The position numbers and the translations under genes are program-made. The notes under the pieces are model-generated. The model had not been told where the DNA came from. It saw nothing but the letters and a program-made list of their open reading frames with translations, and did no database searches. Shown piece after piece: positions 26,055 to 35,280 of a DNA stretch of 64,000 bases. Within the stretch, counting starts at the first letter, position 1; each line of letters starts with the position of its first letter. Where the stretch lies: assembly GCA_016699895.1 (NCBI GenBank), contig CP064991.1, forward strand, positions 434,001 to 498,000. Reading direction: 5' to 3'. The stretch is from Candidatus Saccharibacteria bacterium. GTDB taxonomy: Bacteria > Patescibacteriota > Saccharimonadia > Saccharimonadales > Saccharimonadaceae.

Positions 26055-27128
26055 ATGCAAAAATTTACGTTTCATGTAGTCAGTCTGCCCCATACGCAGA
26101 CGACGGCCGAGTTTACGCATTGTGCCTATACGCAAAAAGTTCGTAAATTCTGTAATATGATGACTGATCTCGGTCACAAAGTTATTTTGTATGCTAGCGA
26201 GGAAAACGAGGCCCGCGTTTCAGAACTCGTTACGGTCATAACCAAGGAAAAACAACAAGAACTATTTGGCAATAACGACCACACCAAAAACTTTTTCAAT
26301 ATCACCTGGGATATGTATGATCCAGCGTGGGTGCATATGAATGCCAATACGATAAAAGCCATGGCCGAGCGTATCCAACCACGAGATTTTATCTGTATCA
26401 TTGGCGGCTGGTGCCAGAAAATTATTGCTGATGCTTTCCCAAATAATTTTGCGGTCGAATACGGTATCGGATATACGGGCCCCTTTTCAAAGTACCGAGT
26501 ATTCGAATCGTACGCTCACATGCATTACGTTCACGGTCTCCAGAATGACGATAATGGCAATTTTTATGATACCGTTGTACCAAATTATTATGATGCCGAA
26601 GAGTTTCCATTCGCGGAGAATACCGATGATTACTACTTGTTTATGGGTCGGCTCATTGATCGAAAAGGCTGGCGAATTGCTCAGGAGGTCTGTGAAAAGC
26701 TTGGCAAGAGACTCATTTTGGCAGGTCAGGGTGAATTTTCGGGTTACGGTGAGCATATTGGCGTGGTTGGCGTCGAAAGGCGCGGCGAATTGATGAGTCA
26801 TGCCAAGGCAGTGTTCGTACCGACAACCTACATTGAACCATTTGGCGGGGTGCATGCCGAGGCGCTGTTATGTGGCACACCGGTTATTACAACTAATTTC
26901 GGTGTGTTTACTGAAACAGTAGTGAATGGCGAAAATGGCTATCGTTGTGATGTCTTTCGCGACTTCGTAGCAGCGGTGAAATCAACCGATAAGTTCTCGG
27001 TAGCCAAACGGCGCAAGATCCGAGACAAAGCTCAGAAACGTTTTAGTACGGATCATGTTCGGAATGAATACCAAGCTTATTTTGAACGCCTTTACGATCT
27101 ATGGGGTGATGGCTGGTACGCCAAATAG
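26055..27128 (+). CDS. Glycosyltransferase, GT4-like
   Basis: 357 residues from ATG 26055 (three residues shorter than the frame's first ATG, see the promoter entry). The N-terminal acceptor domain starts KFTFHVVSLPHTQT. The C-terminal nucleotide-sugar domain has YLFMGRLIDRKGWRIA, RLILAGQGEF and the E-x7-E segment EPFGGVHAEALLCGTPVI. Cytosolic, presumably building a surface glycan. It lies directly in front of the collagen-like/CotH pair, which would be a natural but unproven glycosylation target. Confidence 0.88.
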   Translation: MQKFTFHVVSLPHTQTTAEFTHCAYTQKVRKFCNMMTDLGHKVILYASEENEARVSELVTVITKEKQQELFGNNDHTKNFFNITWDMYDPAWVHMNANTIKAMAERIQPRDFICIIGGWCQKIIADAFPNNFAVEYGIGYTGPFSKYRVFESYAHMHYVHGLQNDDNGNFYDTVVPNYYDAEEFPFAENTDDYYLFMGRLIDRKGWRIAQEVCEKLGKRLILAGQGEFSGYGEHIGVVGVERRGELMSHAKAVFVPTTYIEPFGGVHAEALLCGTPVITTNFGVFTETVVNGENGYRCDVFRDFVAAVKSTDKFSVAKRRKIRDKAQKRFSTDHVRNEYQAYFERLYDLWGDGWYAK

Positions 27129-27170
27129 CACGAGCGTTTATTGACCTAGCGGATAGGTAGTGACACACTG

Positions 27171-27196
27171 GAGTATAATTATATTAAACGAAGGGA
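27171..27196 (+). promoter_or_regulatory. Promoter region of the collagen-like gene
   Basis: AGTATAAT (TATAAT at about 27174) and a second TATAAA just upstream of the ATG with GAAGGGA between. Either a short SD-containing leader or a leaderless start is possible. Confidence 0.45.
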
Positions 27197-27209
27197 CTAT
27201 AAAACTATC

Positions 27210-28529
27210 ATGACTAGATTACCAACACCCGGATCAGACGCAGGTGAATGGGGTCAGATCCTCAATGACTATCTCTCGACGGCTCACAAACCGGACGGTA
27301 CGCTGAAGCCAGATGTTGTTGATGCTAGCGTGATAGCCAACGATGCCATTTCCGAAGCCAACCTTTCCGAGGATGTCCGAGACAAGCTTAATGTTATTGC
27401 TGGTCAACAGGGCGCAACAGGCCCTAGCGGTCCTAGTGGAGCTGCCGGCCCAACTGGTGCGACAGGTCCTATAGGTCCTGCCGGTACTGGCGTTCCAGGT
27501 GCTGGAACTACTGGCCAGTTGCTAGCCAAAAGCTCTAATGCAGACTATGCTACAGAGTGGATTGATGCTCCAACGGTGGCAGCGAGCGGCGTAGTATCAG
27601 TTCTCGTTTCTACTGGCAGCGAAGCTCGACCGACCGCCGATACCGTACTATGGTTAGGTGGTGCTACTGAGCCCGTCAATATGACAAATGGCGATTTGTG
27701 GTTTAGCCCGACGCAGCCAACTGATACCGAAGCGCCCACTCAACCAACAAGCTTGATATCATCGAGCATCACCTCAAGTAGCTTTACACTGGGCTGGACC
27801 GGCGCAACCGATAATATAGCGGTAACCGCCTACGAAGTATTTATCGACGGTGTTAGCTATAAAATTGTTACCGGTACGTCGACCAATATTACTGGTCGCA
27901 ATGGCAATACAACCTACGCTTGTACGGTTCGGGCGCGTGATGCGGCCGGTAACTGGGGCGATGTGTCTGATAGCTTAAATGTTACTACCTTAACCTCTGT
28001 TGGTGGAACACACTCGGTTTATGGTAGCTCTATTGTGTCAGCCTTGCAGGTCTATAATGATGGCGGTACGATGACTGTGGCGACTGGCTTTCGAGCCGAT
28101 ACTAATAGCTACCAGTTGACAGGTGCTAGAGTCTACGTGCCAACCGGTGGAACCACACCATCAACTGCGACGGTCTACCTATTTACTCCAACTAGTGGCG
28201 GGCCCGATCTTGCCAACCCTGTGCGCACTGTTACGATGTCTATTACGTCAGGGCAATGGAACGAAGTCAGCTTTCCGACGGCATATACTCTCACCAGCGG
28301 TACGTATTTCTGGGTTGGGTATGACTTTGGCGACGGTACCTATATGTCTACTACCTCTGCAGGTGCGGCTCAAGTCCAGGCGAGCGATGGTTCGTCTCTC
28401 TATCTGGCGCCTGAGGATATTCCAGCGGGTACACATCGCAACTATTGGCGAGCTAATAGTGGCTCTACTAGCTCGTCTTCTATCGGTGGCCAGAGCTACG
28501 GCATTGATGTTATCGTGACAGAGGCATAA
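27210..28529 (+). CDS. Collagen-like / fibronectin type III surface or tail-fibre-like protein
   Basis: 439 residues without a signal peptide. The N-terminal module (LPTPGSDAGEWGQILNDYL, residues 3-21, and AHKPDGTLK) is nearly identical to that of the gene at 62670. Gly-X-Y repeats (GATGPSGPSGAAGPTG) cover about residues 69-97, an FN3 domain about 177-262, and a beta-rich C-terminal domain resembling DUF4082 about 270-438 (TGFRADTNSYQLTGARVYVPTGG). The layout suggests a trimeric fibre. How it is exported is not visible. It is followed after 3 nt by a CotH-type kinase with its own FN3 domain. Confidence 0.8.
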   Translation: MTRLPTPGSDAGEWGQILNDYLSTAHKPDGTLKPDVVDASVIANDAISEANLSEDVRDKLNVIAGQQGATGPSGPSGAAGPTGATGPIGPAGTGVPGAGTTGQLLAKSSNADYATEWIDAPTVAASGVVSVLVSTGSEARPTADTVLWLGGATEPVNMTNGDLWFSPTQPTDTEAPTQPTSLISSSITSSSFTLGWTGATDNIAVTAYEVFIDGVSYKIVTGTSTNITGRNGNTTYACTVRARDAAGNWGDVSDSLNVTTLTSVGGTHSVYGSSIVSALQVYNDGGTMTVATGFRADTNSYQLTGARVYVPTGGTTPSTATVYLFTPTSGGPDLANPVRTVTMSITSGQWNEVSFPTAYTLTSGTYFWVGYDFGDGTYMSTTSAGAAQVQASDGSSLYLAPEDIPAGTHRNYWRANSGSTSSSSIGGQSYGIDVIVTEA

Positions 28530-28532
28530 CGT

Positions 28533-30095
28533 ATGGCGTATACTTATGATAACGGTGGACAGCAAGAGTACCCACGTCTCAAGCAAACCGGCGGTACGGC
28601 TAGCGGTTTGTTATTACGCAAAGGTGAGTCACCACCGGCACCAGAGTATGAGCTGAGCCAACCGGTGCTGTACATTACGACAGAGGGTGGTGCACCAGTT
28701 ACTACTAAAACGACCTACGTTAACTGTAATTATCAGATTGTTAATGAATTAGGTTCTGGCGCAGAACTCTTTAATCAGCCCGGACGTATTCGTGGTCGAG
28801 GTAACTCTACCTGGACCATGCCGAAAAAGCCATTCAAGGTAAAGCTGGATAACAAAGTAGAAGTGCTAGGTATGCCCAAGAGCGAAGACTGGGCGCTGCT
28901 GGCCAACTACATCGATCCGAGCAAAGTTCGCTATACTATGGCGAATGAAATCAGCGGCCGCACCGGTTTGCCGTGGGCGCCGCGATCAGTTAATCTAGAG
29001 GTATATTTGAATGGTAATTATCTCGGCCTTTACCAGTTTTCAGAATCGGTCGAAGTAGACAAAAATCGAGTAGATATTGACAAGCTAAAAGCTACCCAAA
29101 TCAGTGGTCGTAACCTAACTGGCGGCTATATATTAGAAGTAGACACTCGCTTTGAGGAGAATGATGAAATTGGCTGGCGTACGCGGCTAAATGTGCCGAT
29201 TATCTTTGATACGCCAGACGGCGATATTCCAGAACAGTATAATTATGCCAAAAACTTTACCCAAGCCTGCGAAGATGCTTTGTTTAGCGAGGATTTTACC
29301 GATGGTGCCTGGCGTGATTTGCTCGATGCTGATAGTTGGGCGGATTGGTATTTGCTAAACGAGCTAGTCTGTAATAACGACAGTGGCTTTGGTGCCTCTG
29401 TCAAACTAACCAAGCCGCGCGACCCCGAGACAGGTCCAGCCAGCAAATTGCACGCTGGTCCAGGCTGGGATTTCGATGCTTCGTGTGGTATCACATTCTT
29501 CATTCCGCATCCATCAACTGGGTGGTGGACGCGTGTTGGTGCAACCTGGATTGCACGAATGTTAGAAGACCCATGGTTCCGTGACGTCCTAAAACATCGA
29601 TGGGCGTTACTTCGTTCGCGATTACTAGCCGAAGGCGACAATATATTTGATTGGCTCACTAATTTAGAGGCCTCGGTAGCCGGCGCAGTGGCACGTGATG
29701 CGGCAGTGTGGGGTGTTGGTAGCGCGCCGAATATCCATACGTGGCTCAATACGCGTATCGAGTGGATCGAGACACAACTAGTTGCTGGTACTGGTGTCGA
29801 CATAACACCTCCGGGCGTACCGACCGGTTTTGCGACTACTGCTATCAATGCTACATCAATATCATTTACGTGGACCGATGCTGGCGCCGCTCAGGGCACG
29901 GGTGTGGTAGGTTATCGTATTCGCCAGGACGGAATAATTGCGGCAATGACGGCCTATCCGTATAGTGATCCGCTCAATACGGTCACTATTAATGGACTAA
30001 CCTCAGCGACTCAATACTCATTTACGCTAGAGTGTAGAGATGCAACTGGCAACTGGTCGACTGCAACGAGTGCATTGATCGTTACGACGACGTAG
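28533..30095 (+). CDS. CotH-type protein kinase with C-terminal FN3 domain
   Basis: 520 residues. The CotH signature RGRGNSTWTMPKKPFKVKL is at residues about 86-105, followed by YNLGLYQFSESVEVDKNR-like substrate-side segments (NYLGLYQFSESVEVDKNRV). The metal-binding GPGWDFDASCG is near residue 308, and an FN3 domain covers about 425-520 (SISFTWTDAG, YRIRQDG, TQYSFTLECRD). Bacillus CotH phosphorylates spore-coat proteins on Ser. Here the adjacent Ser/Thr-rich collagen-like protein is the obvious candidate substrate (inference). No signal peptide is seen. Confidence 0.85.
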   Translation: MAYTYDNGGQQEYPRLKQTGGTASGLLLRKGESPPAPEYELSQPVLYITTEGGAPVTTKTTYVNCNYQIVNELGSGAELFNQPGRIRGRGNSTWTMPKKPFKVKLDNKVEVLGMPKSEDWALLANYIDPSKVRYTMANEISGRTGLPWAPRSVNLEVYLNGNYLGLYQFSESVEVDKNRVDIDKLKATQISGRNLTGGYILEVDTRFEENDEIGWRTRLNVPIIFDTPDGDIPEQYNYAKNFTQACEDALFSEDFTDGAWRDLLDADSWADWYLLNELVCNNDSGFGASVKLTKPRDPETGPASKLHAGPGWDFDASCGITFFIPHPSTGWWTRVGATWIARMLEDPWFRDVLKHRWALLRSRLLAEGDNIFDWLTNLEASVAGAVARDAAVWGVGSAPNIHTWLNTRIEWIETQLVAGTGVDITPPGVPTGFATTAINATSISFTWTDAGAAQGTGVVGYRIRQDGIIAAMTAYPYSDPLNTVTINGLTSATQYSFTLECRDATGNWSTATSALIVTTT

Positions 30096-30115
30096 CTATT
30101 TAGCAGATTTGGTAG

Positions 30116-30121
30116 TACAAT
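30116..30121 (+). promoter_or_regulatory. -10 box TACAAT of the 30128 gene
   Basis: Ends 6 nt before the ATG, so the mRNA is probably leaderless. Confidence 0.55.
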
Positions 30122-30127
30122 ATAGCT

Positions 30128-30361
30128 ATGGGATTATTTAGCATGCTAGCAAATTTCGATCCAGACGAGATCGTAAAAAAGTTCGATGAATTCGAACAGA
30201 ATTTGGATCAGGTCCTCGACAATACTCTCAACAAAGTTGATTCTGTGGCCGAAAAAGTCGAAACCACCGCCGGCGTCGTAGAGAACAAACTAAATTCGAC
30301 TGAGACAAAATTAGATAACGTCAATAAAATTGTTGTGACCGACGGCAACAAGACGAGTTAA
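30128..30361 (+). CDS. Small acidic coiled-coil protein
   Basis: 77 residues. After a hydrophobic start (GLFSMLANF) it is a heptad-patterned, Asp/Asn/Lys-rich helix (FEQNLDQVLDNTLNKVDSVAEKV). No family recognised. It has its own -10 and the next feature, tRNA-Ala, is convergent. Could be a structural or chaperone-like small protein. Confidence 0.55.
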   Translation: MGLFSMLANFDPDEIVKKFDEFEQNLDQVLDNTLNKVDSVAEKVETTAGVVENKLNSTETKLDNVNKIVVTDGNKTS

Positions 30362-30370
30362 AATAAGTTT

Positions 30371-30446
30371 TGGTGGAGTGCAGCGGACTTGAACCGCTCG
30401 CCTCGACAATGCGAATGTCGCGCTCTACCAGATGAGCTAGCACCCC
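30371..30446 (-). tRNA. tRNA-Ala (CGC)
   Basis: 76 nt on the minus strand with CCA. Acceptor GGGGTGC/GCACTCC, anticodon stem CGACA/TGTCG and loop TTCGCAT (anticodon CGC). Confidence 0.95.
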
Positions 30447-30500
30447 GAACCTCCTCATTCTAGCAGAGGTAAAGCGGTTTCGCAAGCCGATACGTGCTTG

Positions 30501-30509
30501 TGCTAAAAT
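30501..30509 (+). promoter_or_regulatory. Extended -10 promoter of the AEC permease gene
   Basis: TGC then TAAAAT (30504-30509), 6 nt before the ATG (leaderless). Confidence 0.6.
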
Positions 30510-30515
30510 AGAGGT

Positions 30516-31445
30516 ATGCAAGTCGATCTCAGCATTTTTTACTCGAGCCTCGCCTCGGTGGCGCTAATTGTTGGTTTAGGCTGGGTCGCGGGCAAACGCG
30601 AGTGGATTGACGAACACACTAACAAGACGTTGGTTAACCTCCTTATCAATGTAGCATGGCCGTGTGCGCTACTCGGCTCTTTTCCTGGAGAGTTCAAGGT
30701 CGAATCTCTCAATTCATTTCTCTATGGCCTCGGCGGCGGAGTCGTCGTATTACTAACGGCGATTATTGTTTCCAAATTGCTCTTTCCGCGACGACGCAAT
30801 CCCAAAAACTATTTTGAATACCAATTTGCTTTTATCTTTAATAACGCTAGTTTCCTAGGCTTTCCACTCGTCAATGCTATCTATGGTCAAGCCGGTCTCG
30901 TGCCTTACGCTGGATTTATCGTAGTGTTTAACCTCGCGTTATTTGGATATGGTGTATCGCTATTTCGCCAGCAGTTTCGTCTAAAAGACCTCGGTCGAAC
31001 ATTGGTCAATCCGAACGTTATCGCCGTCGTAGTGGGCTTTTTATTATTCCTATTTAGCATGAAATTACCGGGATTCGTCGGCAACGCGGTCGGCTACACC
31101 GGCGCAATGATGACACCGTTGTCGCTGATCGCTATTGGCTATATGCTCAGCCGAGCTAATTTATTACAAGTTTTGCGGCGCAAGATACTCGTGTTAACCT
31201 GTCTAGCACAGCTGATTTTAGGACCGCTCATCACTTTTGTCGTGTTGAAACTGATTGGCGCGCCGAATGATGTCATTCATATCCTGGTTCTAATTCAAGC
31301 CCTGCCAACTGCCACCAGTCTCGGACTATTTGCCGAAAAATATCGCGATGATACCGGTAGCGCCTCGGAGCTCGTTGCTATTAGCACAGTGTTATCGGCG
31401 TTGACATTGCCACTGGTGATGTGGGCTATCGCGAGTTTATTATAG
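30516..31445 (+). CDS. AEC-family (auxin efflux carrier-like) permease
   Basis: 309 residues, about ten hydrophobic helices in two halves (ALIVGLGWVAGKREWIDE, FAFIFNNASFLGFPLVNAIYG in the first half; LILGPLITFVVLKLIG and ALPTATSLGLFAEKY in the second). Members export or import small organic anions such as malate across the cytoplasmic membrane. The substrate cannot be told here. It ends 11 nt before the promoter of the P-type ATPase. Confidence 0.85.
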   Translation: MQVDLSIFYSSLASVALIVGLGWVAGKREWIDEHTNKTLVNLLINVAWPCALLGSFPGEFKVESLNSFLYGLGGGVVVLLTAIIVSKLLFPRRRNPKNYFEYQFAFIFNNASFLGFPLVNAIYGQAGLVPYAGFIVVFNLALFGYGVSLFRQQFRLKDLGRTLVNPNVIAVVVGFLLFLFSMKLPGFVGNAVGYTGAMMTPLSLIAIGYMLSRANLLQVLRRKILVLTCLAQLILGPLITFVVLKLIGAPNDVIHILVLIQALPTATSLGLFAEKYRDDTGSASELVAISTVLSALTLPLVMWAIASLL

Positions 31446-31452
31446 CTAGCAT

Positions 31453-31462
31453 GTAGTATAAT
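31453..31462 (+). promoter_or_regulatory. -10 promoter of the 31469 ATPase gene
   Basis: TATAAT 31457-31462, 6 nt before the ATG (leaderless). Confidence 0.65.
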
Positions 31463-31468
31463 TGACAG

Positions 31469-33805
31469 ATGAAACGATTTACTGGCCTCTCGGACGCAGA
31501 AGTCCAGCGTCGCACGCGTGACGGACTCGTGAATACATCGACCGACAAATCGAGTCGTTCGCTCGTCGATATCTTGCGATCGAATATCTTTACGCGCTTT
31601 AACGCCATCCTGGCAACACTGGCGGTGGTCGTCATTATTATCGACGGCTCGCCGTTCAACGCACTGTTTGGTATGGCGCTGATCATCAACAGCGCTATCG
31701 GTATTTTCCAGGAGTTACGCGCCAAGATCACCCTCGACAAACTATCAATTTTGAACGCACCCACTGTCCGAGCCGTCCGAGATAGTAAAACAGTAGAAAT
31801 CACCGTTGAATCAGTGGTGAAGGGTGACTATGTGCGAATTAGACTGGGCGATCAGATCGTAGCAGACGGCGAGATTCTGGATGCCGAGGGGCTAGAGATC
31901 GACGAAAGCTTGCTCACTGGTGAGTCCGATCCAATTTTCAAAAAAGCTGGCGACACGGTACTATCTGGTTCGATTGTTGTGGCTGGCAAGGGTGTCATGC
32001 GTGCTGACAAAGTCGGCGCGCAGTCGTACTCGGCAGAATTAACTGCGAAAGCCAAGCGATTTAAACGCGCCAGCAGCGAGCTGGTGGATGGCACAAATAA
32101 GCTCTTACGCTGGATATCATGGCTATTAGTACTGGTCGTACCGCTATTACTATTCGGTCAACTCCGGCTCGATCTTGGTGATTGGCAGCAGGCGGTTGTT
32201 CATTCCACGGCAGCGATTGTCGGTATGATACCCGAGGGGCTCGTGCTGTTGATCTCTACGGCGTTCATGCTGGCGGTGATCCAGCTGGCGCGCCGCAAAG
32301 TCCTCGTCCAACAAATGCCAGCTGTCGAGACACTGGCGCGCGTCGATACATTACTACTAGACAAAACTGGTACTCTGACCGAGGGCGACATCAAGTTTGA
32401 CGCCGTGGTGTTGGTTGATACCGACTCTCGTCAGGCGGTTGATCTGGCACTCGCAACTATTGCCAGCCGGGCCAATTCTCCAACTAACACGGCGATCAGC
32501 CGAGCTCTAGACAAGATCAAACCGGCACCATTTGACCGCGAGATCGCTTTTAATAGCGGGCGAAAATGGAGTGCAATTGAAATTGGTGGCACAAAGTGGT
32601 TGTTCGGCGCCCCCGAGGTAATTTTTGCAACATCTAAAAAGGATCAGTTATTCAAAAAAGCCCAAACCATCGCTAGCGAAGGCAAACGCGTTTTGGCGTT
32701 AGTTCGGATCGAGAGTTGGCCAGATGAATCCTACGCCATTCCGTCATTTCAACCGGCGGCATTGGTAGTGTTATCGGAAAATATCCGTGATGATGCCGGT
32801 CAGATCTTGCAATTTTTCCGCGAACAACAAGTCGATATAAAAGTAATTTCGGGTGATTCGCCGCTAACTGTGGCTGCCGTGGCGCGTCGCGTGAATATGG
32901 GTGAAGTTTCCGTGTTTGACGCCCGTGATCTGCCGGATCCTAGAAAGTCCGCCACTAGCCAAACAAAGTTTAATAGAATCATCAAAAAACACAATGTGTT
33001 CGGTCGAGTTCAGCCCGAGCAAAAGCGTTTGATTTGCGCCGCGCTGCAGGACTCTGGTCGAGTAGTGGCGATGACGGGCGACGGCGTCAACGATGCGCTG
33101 GCACTCAAAAAATCTGATCTCGGCATTGCTATGAACTCTGGCGCGGCTGCCACCAAAGCGGTCGCCGAGATCGTTTTGCTCGACAATAAATTCTCGAGTC
33201 TCCCGAGCGTCCTGGCCGAAGGTCGCCGCGTTATCGCCAACATCGAGCGCGTCGCTAGCTTGTTTGTGATCAAAAACGTCTATTCGTTACTGCTGGCGCT
33301 GTCGGTGACGGTAGCAGGGCAGGTTTATCCGTATTTGCCGTCGCAAATGACGGTGATCAGTGTCTTGTCAATCGGCGTACCGGCCTTTTTCCTAGCCCTC
33401 GCACCTAACCAGCAGCTATATCGACCAGGCTTTTTGACGCGAGTATTAAAATTTGCGATCCCAGTCGGGTTCATCGCGGCTACCTCCATGATGATAACCT
33501 ATCTGTTACTAGACTACCGTGGTGCGCCAATGACCGTCATCGGCACATCGGTATCAATTACGATGATGATGATCGGTATGTCAGTGCTGGTGTCGCTCGC
33601 TCGACCGCTCCGCGGTTGGAAACTCGGTCTCATCGCTGCCTGTGCCACGGCTTTTGTTATGATCATATCGGTGCCGTCCATCGCCAGCCATTTCCGCTAC
33701 GAACTCGATTTTGCAACGCTGCCAATTACTATGCTGATCGGCGGCATCGGCGCTGCGCTCGTCTGGCTAATTAGGAGAGAGCAAACCAGTTATGATAAAC
33801 TATAG
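31469..33805 (+). CDS. P-type cation-transporting ATPase (CtpE-like)
   Basis: 778 residues. Actuator motif LTGESDP, transmembrane VGMIPEGLVLL, phosphorylation site LLLDKTGTLTEGD and hinge MTGDGVNDALALKKSDLGIAM are all intact. The PEGL transmembrane motif and short cytosolic loops resemble actinobacterial CtpE-type calcium ATPases rather than copper pumps. Ion specificity is inference. Another P-type ATPase of the Ca/PMR1 kind lies at 59957. Confidence 0.92.
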   Translation: MKRFTGLSDAEVQRRTRDGLVNTSTDKSSRSLVDILRSNIFTRFNAILATLAVVVIIIDGSPFNALFGMALIINSAIGIFQELRAKITLDKLSILNAPTVRAVRDSKTVEITVESVVKGDYVRIRLGDQIVADGEILDAEGLEIDESLLTGESDPIFKKAGDTVLSGSIVVAGKGVMRADKVGAQSYSAELTAKAKRFKRASSELVDGTNKLLRWISWLLVLVVPLLLFGQLRLDLGDWQQAVVHSTAAIVGMIPEGLVLLISTAFMLAVIQLARRKVLVQQMPAVETLARVDTLLLDKTGTLTEGDIKFDAVVLVDTDSRQAVDLALATIASRANSPTNTAISRALDKIKPAPFDREIAFNSGRKWSAIEIGGTKWLFGAPEVIFATSKKDQLFKKAQTIASEGKRVLALVRIESWPDESYAIPSFQPAALVVLSENIRDDAGQILQFFREQQVDIKVISGDSPLTVAAVARRVNMGEVSVFDARDLPDPRKSATSQTKFNRIIKKHNVFGRVQPEQKRLICAALQDSGRVVAMTGDGVNDALALKKSDLGIAMNSGAAATKAVAEIVLLDNKFSSLPSVLAEGRRVIANIERVASLFVIKNVYSLLLALSVTVAGQVYPYLPSQMTVISVLSIGVPAFFLALAPNQQLYRPGFLTRVLKFAIPVGFIAATSMMITYLLLDYRGAPMTVIGTSVSITMMMIGMSVLVSLARPLRGWKLGLIAACATAFVMIISVPSIASHFRYELDFATLPITMLIGGIGAALVWLIRREQTSYDKL
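33791..33796 (+). promoter_or_regulatory. Possible -10 of the Mur ligase gene
   Basis: TATGAT inside the 3' end of the ATPase gene, 11 nt before ATG 33808. Confidence 0.4.
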
Positions 33806-33807
33806 GT

Positions 33808-35115
33808 ATGTTTAAAAAGTACGTCCAGAGAAAACTCGAAAAATTAACGGTCAAATATTTTAAAAAACATCATCCGAAATTGATCGTGGTGGTTGGCTCG
33901 GTCGGCAAGACTACGACCAAGAACGCAATTGCGACGATGCTCCATCCTAAATTTCGCGTCCAGGCCGAGCGTGGCAATTTGAACTCCGAATTGTCAGTAC
34001 CACTAGCGATTCTTGGTATCGAGTTCCCACCTGAGGAACTACTGCGATCAATCAGAGTCTGGCGTCATATATTCAAGGCCATGCGTAAACGTATTCGCGA
34101 TTCACAAGGTGTCGATGTCATTATCCAGGAACTAGCCACTGACGGCCCAGGTCAGATTCCGCACTACGGCACCTACCTGCGCCCAGATATGGCAATTGTA
34201 ACCGCCGTAGCGCCGGAACATATGGAACATTTCCCTGGTGGCATGGGTCAGGTTGCTCGTGAGGAATTATCAGTTGCGAGCTATTCGGATTTGACTATTA
34301 TTAACCGCGACGACGTTGACGAGAGCTTTGCGCCGTATGCTGAAACGACAAATATTACGAATTACGGTTTGTTTGGCGGCGAATATCGTTTTGAGACCAC
34401 CGACGGTACACCGCTCGATGGCTACACTGGGAAGTTTTTCGGACCAGAGTTCGCCGAAGGTATCGAAACGACGGTACACCTAGTCGGTGATCACAACCTA
34501 AAAGCTGCCGCCGTGGCTGGTCTCGTCGGCGCTAAACTCGGCATGACAGCCGAGGAGATCGCCGAGGGTCTAGCCGAAATCATGCCGACATCGGGACGCA
34601 TGAATATCTTGCGTGGCGTGCGTGGATCGACGATTATTGACGACACGTATAACTCCAGTCCTAATGCGGCGATCGAGGCGCTACGGACGCTATACCTGGT
34701 CGACGCTAATCAACGCATCGCGATCCTAGGTTCGATGAATGAACTCGGCACCTTTTCAGTTGATGCTCACCGCGAGGTCGGCGAAATGTGCGATCCGAAT
34801 TATCTCGAATGGGTGATTACGATTGGCGACGATGCGGCGCATTATCTAGCGCCAGCTGCCAAACGCAAAGGCAACAACGTACAGTCGTTCCCTGATCCGA
34901 TCTCGGCCGGGACATTTGCCAACAAAGTTCTAAAATCTGGTGGCGTGGTTCTCGCCAAGGGTTCCCAGAACGGTGTTTACGCCGAGGAGGCCATCAAGAT
35001 TTTACTGGCTCACGTCGAAGATCAACAGCATCTAGTTCGCCAGAGTGGCGAATGGCTCGATAAAAAGAACGCCTGGCTCTCTAGTCTAGAGAATATCGGC
35101 CAAGACACCGACTAG
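33808..35115 (+). CDS. Mur ligase family protein (MurF-like)
   Basis: 435 residues. The ATP site VVGSVGKTTTKNAIATML is at residues about 28-45, central domain ELATDGPGQIPHYGTYLRPDMAIVTAVAPEHMEHF, and C-terminal domain DDTYNSSPNAAIEALRTL, a pattern characteristic of MurF (UDP-MurNAc-tripeptide:D-Ala-D-Ala ligase). It would use the dipeptide made by Ddl (8913). The N-terminal UDP-binding domain is short, so a related Mur ligase function cannot be excluded. It is followed by structured element copy 2. Confidence 0.85.
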   Translation: MFKKYVQRKLEKLTVKYFKKHHPKLIVVVGSVGKTTTKNAIATMLHPKFRVQAERGNLNSELSVPLAILGIEFPPEELLRSIRVWRHIFKAMRKRIRDSQGVDVIIQELATDGPGQIPHYGTYLRPDMAIVTAVAPEHMEHFPGGMGQVAREELSVASYSDLTIINRDDVDESFAPYAETTNITNYGLFGGEYRFETTDGTPLDGYTGKFFGPEFAEGIETTVHLVGDHNLKAAAVAGLVGAKLGMTAEEIAEGLAEIMPTSGRMNILRGVRGSTIIDDTYNSSPNAAIEALRTLYLVDANQRIAILGSMNELGTFSVDAHREVGEMCDPNYLEWVITIGDDAAHYLAPAAKRKGNNVQSFPDPISAGTFANKVLKSGGVVLAKGSQNGVYAEEAIKILLAHVEDQQHLVRQSGEWLDKKNAWLSSLENIGQDTD

Positions 35116-35137
35116 TAGCGCAGTAAGGTGGTAGTAT

Positions 35138-35252
35138 CAAAATCCTCGCCTCGGGTGACGCGAGGCGGGGCAGCTCCCAAAATTGTTTTCGGTGGTGATT
35201 GACCGAAAAAATTTTAGGGGCGGACCGAGCGGCAGGACCCGAGGAGATTTTG
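35138..35252 (+). ncRNA. Structured 3'-UTR element, copy 2 (behind murF-like gene)
   Basis: Core 35149-35244 starts 33 nt after the stop. It differs from the other copies at one base (GACGCGAGG versus GACGTGAGG). Outer arms CAAAATC (35138-35144) and GATTTTG (35246-35252) pair, although their sequence differs from the arms of copies 1 and 3. It lies on the coding strand of the preceding gene, like the other copies, and ends shortly before the leuS promoter. Confidence 0.75.
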
Positions 35253-35262
35253 AGGTTCCTTG

Positions 35263-35271
35263 TGCTATAAT
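35263..35271 (+). promoter_or_regulatory. Extended -10 promoter of leuS
   Basis: TGC then TATAAT (35266-35271). ATG 35281 follows after 9 nt. The in-frame ATGs at 35260 region and 35272 precede the expected start of transcription. Confidence 0.7.
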
Positions 35272-35280
35272 ATGACAGAT

